From NCBI RefSeq assembly GCF_003667525.1, contig NZ_RCUW01000001.1:310001-374000 (forward strand): a DNA stretch of 64,000 bases, read 5' to 3'. Origin of the DNA: Mycetocola_B reblochoni (GTDB lineage Bacteria; Actinomycetota; Actinomycetes; Actinomycetales; Microbacteriaceae). Under the pieces are notes generated by a model. It saw only the letters and a list, made by a program, of their open reading frames with translations. It was not told where the DNA came from and did no database searches. The position numbers and the translations under genes are program-made. Shown here piece after piece: positions 60,516 to 64,000 of the stretch. How positions within the stretch are numbered: position 1 is the stretch's first letter; each line of letters opens with the position of its first letter.

Positions 60516-61682
60516 ATGGCGAGCACGCGCGACCGGGCCTGGGACTCGGACGCCGGGGCAGCTCTCCCCGTCGCGATCGAGGTGCTCCGGCGGGGCCCCA
60601 TCTCCCGCGCCGAGATCGGCCGCAGGCTCGGCCTCTCGCACGCCTCGCTCAGCAGGCTGAGCACGCCGCTCATCGAGAGGGGGGTGCTCGTCGACGTCGG
60701 CGAGCAGAGCAGCGGACGGGTCGGGCGCCCCTCCCGCCTCCTCGACGTTGACGCGTCCTCGCACCACTTCCTCGGCGTCAAGGTCCGCGAGAGCGAGATC
60801 GTCGCCGCCGTCACCGACCTGCGCGGCGACGTCGTCGACAGCCTCACCGTCCCCACCGGCGAGCGCACGCCGGAGGCCATCGCCACGCACATCGCCGGCG
60901 TCTACGCGACGCTGTCGGCCGACCACCCCATCACCGGCATCGGCATCGGCGTCGGCGCCGCCGTCCGCGACAGGCGCACCGTGGTCAGCGCCGGATTCCT
61001 CGGCTGGGCCGAGGTTCCGCTCGCCGACCTCATCGAGCGGGAGACGGGGATCCCCACCCTCGTCGAGAACGACGTCGTCGCCCTGTGCGAGTACGAGGGC
61101 TGGTTCGGGACGGCCAACCACGACGACCGCTTCGCCGTGGTCACGCTCGGAATCGGCACCGGCTTCGGGCTCGTCCTCGGCGGCGAGCCGATCGTCAACG
61201 ACGACTACGGCCTCGGCCTGGTCGGCCACTGGCCGATGGACCCGTCCGGGCCGCTCTGCCCCCGCGGCCACCGCGGCTGCGCCGCCGCGCTGCTCAACTC
61301 CGACGCCATCAGCCGCTACGCGACGGAGGCGCTCGGCCGCCCGATCGGCTTCGACGAGGTGCTGGACATGGCCGAGGCCGGCGAGCCGGTGGCCGAACGC
61401 ATCGTGCGCGATGCCGCCCGCGGCCTCGGCGTCCTCCTCGCCGGCATCTGCAACCTCGTCCTCCCCGAGCGCATCATCATCGCCGGGGAGGGGGTCCGCG
61501 TCGCCGAGATCGGCCACGACACCCTGCTCGAGAGCATCCGGTCACTGAGGGACGAGCGCGCCTCGACACCGCCGATCAGCTTCTCGACGGGAACGAACGT
61601 CGAGTGGGCGCGCGGCGCGGCCGTCCTCGCCATCCAGACCTTCGCCCTCGGCCGCTCCGCCGCGGACGCCGCGGGAGCGTGA
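60516..61682 (+). CDS. ROK family transcriptional regulator
   Basis: Sugar-responsive repressor of 388 residues. The N-terminal winged helix (about 15-85) has GPISRAEIGRRLGLSHASLSRL and GRVGRPSRLLDVD. The ROK domain follows with VKVRESEIVAAVTDLRGDV, VENDVVALCEYEGWFG, TLGIGTGFGLVLGG and the zinc-site-like LCPRGHRGCAAAL, in which the middle Cys of CxCGxxGC is replaced. It is divergent from the ABC operon and is the likely repressor of all dextran genes. GGGGG lies before the ATG; TTGCTA-N18-TCATAC is a weak promoter candidate. Confidence 0.93.
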   Translation: MASTRDRAWDSDAGAALPVAIEVLRRGPISRAEIGRRLGLSHASLSRLSTPLIERGVLVDVGEQSSGRVGRPSRLLDVDASSHHFLGVKVRESEIVAAVTDLRGDVVDSLTVPTGERTPEAIATHIAGVYATLSADHPITGIGIGVGAAVRDRRTVVSAGFLGWAEVPLADLIERETGIPTLVENDVVALCEYEGWFGTANHDDRFAVVTLGIGTGFGLVLGGEPIVNDDYGLGLVGHWPMDPSGPLCPRGHRGCAAALLNSDAISRYATEALGRPIGFDEVLDMAEAGEPVAERIVRDAARGLGVLLAGICNLVLPERIIIAGEGVRVAEIGHDTLLESIRSLRDERASTPPISFSTGTNVEWARGAAVLAIQTFALGRSAADAAGA

Positions 61683-61821
61683 GCCGCCCGGCCTTGCTCC
61701 GCCCACTCTCCTGAGTAAGCTCATGAACAGGGACTCGCACGGATGACGCCGCGGTCCACCACGACCAGCAACCGGTCCCCGACGCCGCCCGTGCCCCGGA
61801 CGACAGGGAAGAGGGAAGCTC

Positions 61822-63627
61822 GTGTACTACAGCAGCGGCAACTACGAGGCATTTGCACGTCCGCGCAAACCAGAGGGCGTCGACACGAAGACGGCGTGGT
61901 TCGTCGGCGCCGGCCTGACCTCGATGGCATCGGCCGTGTTCATGATCAGGGACGGGCAGCTCCCCGGCGACCGCATCACCATCCTCGAGCGACTCGAGCT
62001 GCCCGGAGGGGCGCTCGACGGCATCAAGAAGCCGAAGAAGGGCTTCGTGATCCGCGGGGGCCGCGAGATGGAGGACCACATGGAGTGCCTGTGGGACCTG
62101 TTCCGCACCATCCCCTCCCTCGAGGTCGACGGCTCCGTGCTCGACGAGTTCTCCTGGCTCAACAAGGACGACCCCAACTACTCGCTCACGCGCGTGACCC
62201 ACCGGCAGGGCATCGACGCCGAGACGAACAACGAGTTCGGCCTGAGCGAGAAGGCGCAGAAGGAGATGGTCCGCGTCTTCCTCGCCTCGCGCGAGGAGAT
62301 GGAGAACAAGCGGATCGACGAGGTGTTCGGCGAGGAGTTCCTCGCCAGCAACTTCTGGCTGTACTGGCGGACGATGTTCGCGTTCGAGACCTGGCACTCC
62401 GCGCTGGAGATGAAGCTGTACCTGCACCGTTTCGTCCACCACATCGGCGGACTGCCCGACCTGTCGGCCCTCAAGTTCACGAAGTACAACCAGTACGAGT
62501 CCCTCGTCCTGCCCATGTACCGCTGGCTGCTCGACCAGGGAGTGACGTTCGAGTTCTCGACCGAGGTCACCGACATCGACTTCCGCTTCGACGGCGAGCG
62601 GTCGCAGGCCACCCGCATCCACTGGGTCAGGGACGGCGTCGAGGGCGGCGTCGACCTGGGGGAGGACGACCTCGTCCTGACCACGATCGGCTCCCTCACC
62701 GAGAACTCGGTCGACGGGGACCACCACCACCCGGCGCGGCTCGACGAGGGCCCGGCGCCGGCCTGGGACCTCTGGCGCCGCATCGCGGCGAAGAGCCCCG
62801 CGTTCGGGCGCCCGGACGTCTTCGCCTCCGACATCCCCAAGACCAAGTGGGAGTCGGCGACGGTGACGACCATCGGCCCGGAGATCCCCGCCTACATCGA
62901 GAAGATCGCCAAGCGCGACCCGTTCGCGGGGAAGGTGGTCACCGGCGGGATCGTCACGGCCAAGGACTCGTCCTGGCTGCTCAGCTGGACGGTCAACCGC
63001 CAGCCGCACTTCAAGGCTCAGTCGCCCGACGAGATCGTCGTCTGGGTGTACGCGCTGTTCAGCGACGTCCCCGGCGACTACACCGGCAAGACGATCCAGG
63101 AGTCCACGGGCGAGGAGATCACCCAGGAGTGGCTGTACCACCTCGGCGTCCCCGTGGAGGACATCCCCCGACTGGCCGCGGAGGGCGCGCGCACCGTGCC
63201 GGTGATGATGCCCTACGTCACCTCGTTCTTCATGCCGCGCCAGGCCGGCGACCGTCCGGCGGTCGTCCCGGAGGGAGCGGTCAACTACGCGTTCATCGGG
63301 CAGTTCGCCGAGACCACGCGCGACACGATCTTCACCACCGAGTACTCGGTCCGCACAGGGATGGAGGCCGCATACCAGCTGCTCGGGATCGACCGCGGCG
63401 TTCCCGAGGTGTTCAACTCCACCTACGACCTGCGCTTCCTGCTCGCAGCGACGTCACGGTTGCGCGACGGAGAGGCCGTGGCGCTTCCGGGGCCGGGCTT
63501 CGTCGGCAACCGGCTCATCCGACACCTCGACCACACCCAGATCGGCCAGCTGCTGACCGACTTCGGTCTCGTGCCCGAGCTGGGGAGCACGCGCACGCGC
63601 GCGAGGGAGGACGACGCGGTCTCCTGA
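61822..63627 (+). CDS. ohyA: Oleate hydratase
   Basis: FAD-dependent hydration of the cis-9 double bond of oleic acid to 10-hydroxystearate, usually for detoxification of host or environmental fatty acids. The 601 residues show the FAD fold AWFVGAGLTSMASAVFMIRD, ILERLELPGGALDG, the conserved GGREMEDHMECLWDLF with a catalytic Glu, and the C-terminal VNYAFIGQFAETTRDTIFTTEYSVRTG signature of the myosin-cross-reactive antigen family. GTG 61822 has AAGAGGGAAGCTC before it. The 10 preceding open codons have no start. It has no visible partner gene. Confidence 0.95.
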   Translation: MYYSSGNYEAFARPRKPEGVDTKTAWFVGAGLTSMASAVFMIRDGQLPGDRITILERLELPGGALDGIKKPKKGFVIRGGREMEDHMECLWDLFRTIPSLEVDGSVLDEFSWLNKDDPNYSLTRVTHRQGIDAETNNEFGLSEKAQKEMVRVFLASREEMENKRIDEVFGEEFLASNFWLYWRTMFAFETWHSALEMKLYLHRFVHHIGGLPDLSALKFTKYNQYESLVLPMYRWLLDQGVTFEFSTEVTDIDFRFDGERSQATRIHWVRDGVEGGVDLGEDDLVLTTIGSLTENSVDGDHHHPARLDEGPAPAWDLWRRIAAKSPAFGRPDVFASDIPKTKWESATVTTIGPEIPAYIEKIAKRDPFAGKVVTGGIVTAKDSSWLLSWTVNRQPHFKAQSPDEIVVWVYALFSDVPGDYTGKTIQESTGEEITQEWLYHLGVPVEDIPRLAAEGARTVPVMMPYVTSFFMPRQAGDRPAVVPEGAVNYAFIGQFAETTRDTIFTTEYSVRTGMEAAYQLLGIDRGVPEVFNSTYDLRFLLAATSRLRDGEAVALPGPGFVGNRLIRHLDHTQIGQLLTDFGLVPELGSTRTRAREDDAVS

Positions 63628-63712
63628 CCGCGGGGGGTCGAGGCGGATGGCGGATGGCTCGACGGGCCGGTCCGCCCCGCCCGTGACGCCGCGCCTTTCA
63701 CACCCCGGGGCT

Positions 63713-63732
63713 CCGGAGCTCAGGAGCTCCGG
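63713..63732. terminator. Hairpin between convergent genes
   Basis: CCGGAGCTC-AG-GAGCTCCGG: a perfect 9-bp stem, 2-nt loop, between the oleate hydratase and DUF1801-like stops. No T tract. Confidence 0.55.
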
Positions 63733-63772
63733 GCGTACGATTCCGGGCTGCGGGCGTATGGTTCCGGGCTGC
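63731..63772. repeat. Two tandem 21-bp repeats
   Basis: Unit GGGCGTACGATTCCGGGCTGC at 63731 and a copy with two changes at 63752, followed by a partial third. Confidence 0.75.
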
Positions 63773-63781
63773 GGTTCCGGC

Positions 63782-64000
63782 TCAGGGACGGGATGACCGC
63801 GCGGATCGCGCCGCCTCGTTGCGTGCGACGGCCGCCCGCACGAGACCGCGCAGCGCGGCGGCGTTCAGCGCATCGCCCTCGAACAGTTCGTAGGAGCGCC
63901 GCTGCGAGCCGCCCAGCTCGCCGTTGAACACGCCCTCGGGGTCGGGGAGCGAGGCACCGTACAGGAAGCCGAGCTTCACCTTGCGCGAGAACAGCCCGCC
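63782..64000 (-). CDS. DUF1801-like protein, C-terminal part only
   Basis: The last 72 residues of a gene that begins beyond the window. The visible part reads LFSRKVKLGFLYGASLPDPEG, then GSQRRSYELFEGDALNAAAL and an Ala/Arg-rich helix. The KVKLGFLYGASLPDP segment fits the end of DUF1801 (YdhG-like) proteins. The call rests on this fragment alone. Confidence 0.6.
   Translation of the reverse strand, partial: GGLFSRKVKLGFLYGASLPDPEGVFNGELGGSQRRSYELFEGDALNAAALRGLVRAAVARNEAARSARSSRP

Overview
The window is about 70% G+C and almost fully coding. It comes from an actinobacterium, most likely of the order Micrococcales. The evidence is a coproporphyrin-dependent heme cluster with a HemQ-type decarboxylase and a Cys-rich ferrochelatase, DUF3618/holin/YtxH envelope proteins, LAxTG-type sorting signals, many GTG starts and 4-bp start/stop overlaps. 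The species cannot be named from sequence alone. I see no tRNA, rRNA, CRISPR array, IS element or prophage.

Region 1 (1-14564) is heme synthesis. On the minus strand it holds hemL (cut by the window edge), hemB, hemD, hemC, ferrochelatase, hemQ, coproporphyrinogen oxidase and hemE; hemA diverges on the plus strand. Two insertions break the set: an MFS exporter, aldo-keto reductase and phosphatase between hemB and hemD, and a three-gene envelope cassette (YtxH-like, holin-like, DUF3618) between hemQ and the oxidase. Region 2 (14653-18334) is a beta-phosphoglucomutase-like gene plus a GH65 disaccharide phosphorylase, preceded by two tiny coupled ORFs. Region 3 (18335-25796) has small secreted or membrane proteins, a Na+/H+ antiporter with a MarR regulator, a siderophore-interacting protein with an IdeR-like box, a Tag glycosylase and glycyl-tRNA synthetase.

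Region 4 (25988-28910) is a flavin electron-transfer set: an FMN-binding lipoprotein, its flavinylating enzyme ApbE and a ten-helix membrane protein fused to a ferredoxin-NADP reductase domain. A run of seven C puts the natural start of the last gene out of frame. Region 5 (28951-38692) holds two TetR units with clear operators, a sortase-anchored von Willebrand protein, two alpha/beta hydrolases, a secreted amidase with four Ig-like repeats, an EamA exporter and a lone AAA ATPase. Region 6 (38809-46060) is a tripartite tricarboxylate transporter with a PdxA2-like dehydrogenase, two GntR regulators and an MFS permease. Region 7 (46135-51811) has an oxidoreductase, an ICL/PEP-mutase-like enzyme, a NarL-type two-component system divergent from a small export-like membrane protein, and a PepSY lipoprotein.

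Region 8 (51989-61682) is the most coherent system: a dextran/isomalto-oligosaccharide locus. A cell-wall-anchored GH49 dextranase would cut dextran outside. An ABC importer (binding protein and two permeases, no ATPase gene) would bring fragments in. An intracellular GH13 enzyme with the Val marker of alpha-1,6 specificity would release glucose. A divergent ROK regulator would control it through a promoter-embedded inverted repeat. Region 9 (61822-64000) is an oleate hydratase and the end of a DUF1801-like gene.

A window-wide pattern is a -10-like hexamer (A second, T sixth) exactly 6 nt before the start codon of at least nine genes, which suggests leaderless transcription. Operators are often set directly against these promoters.
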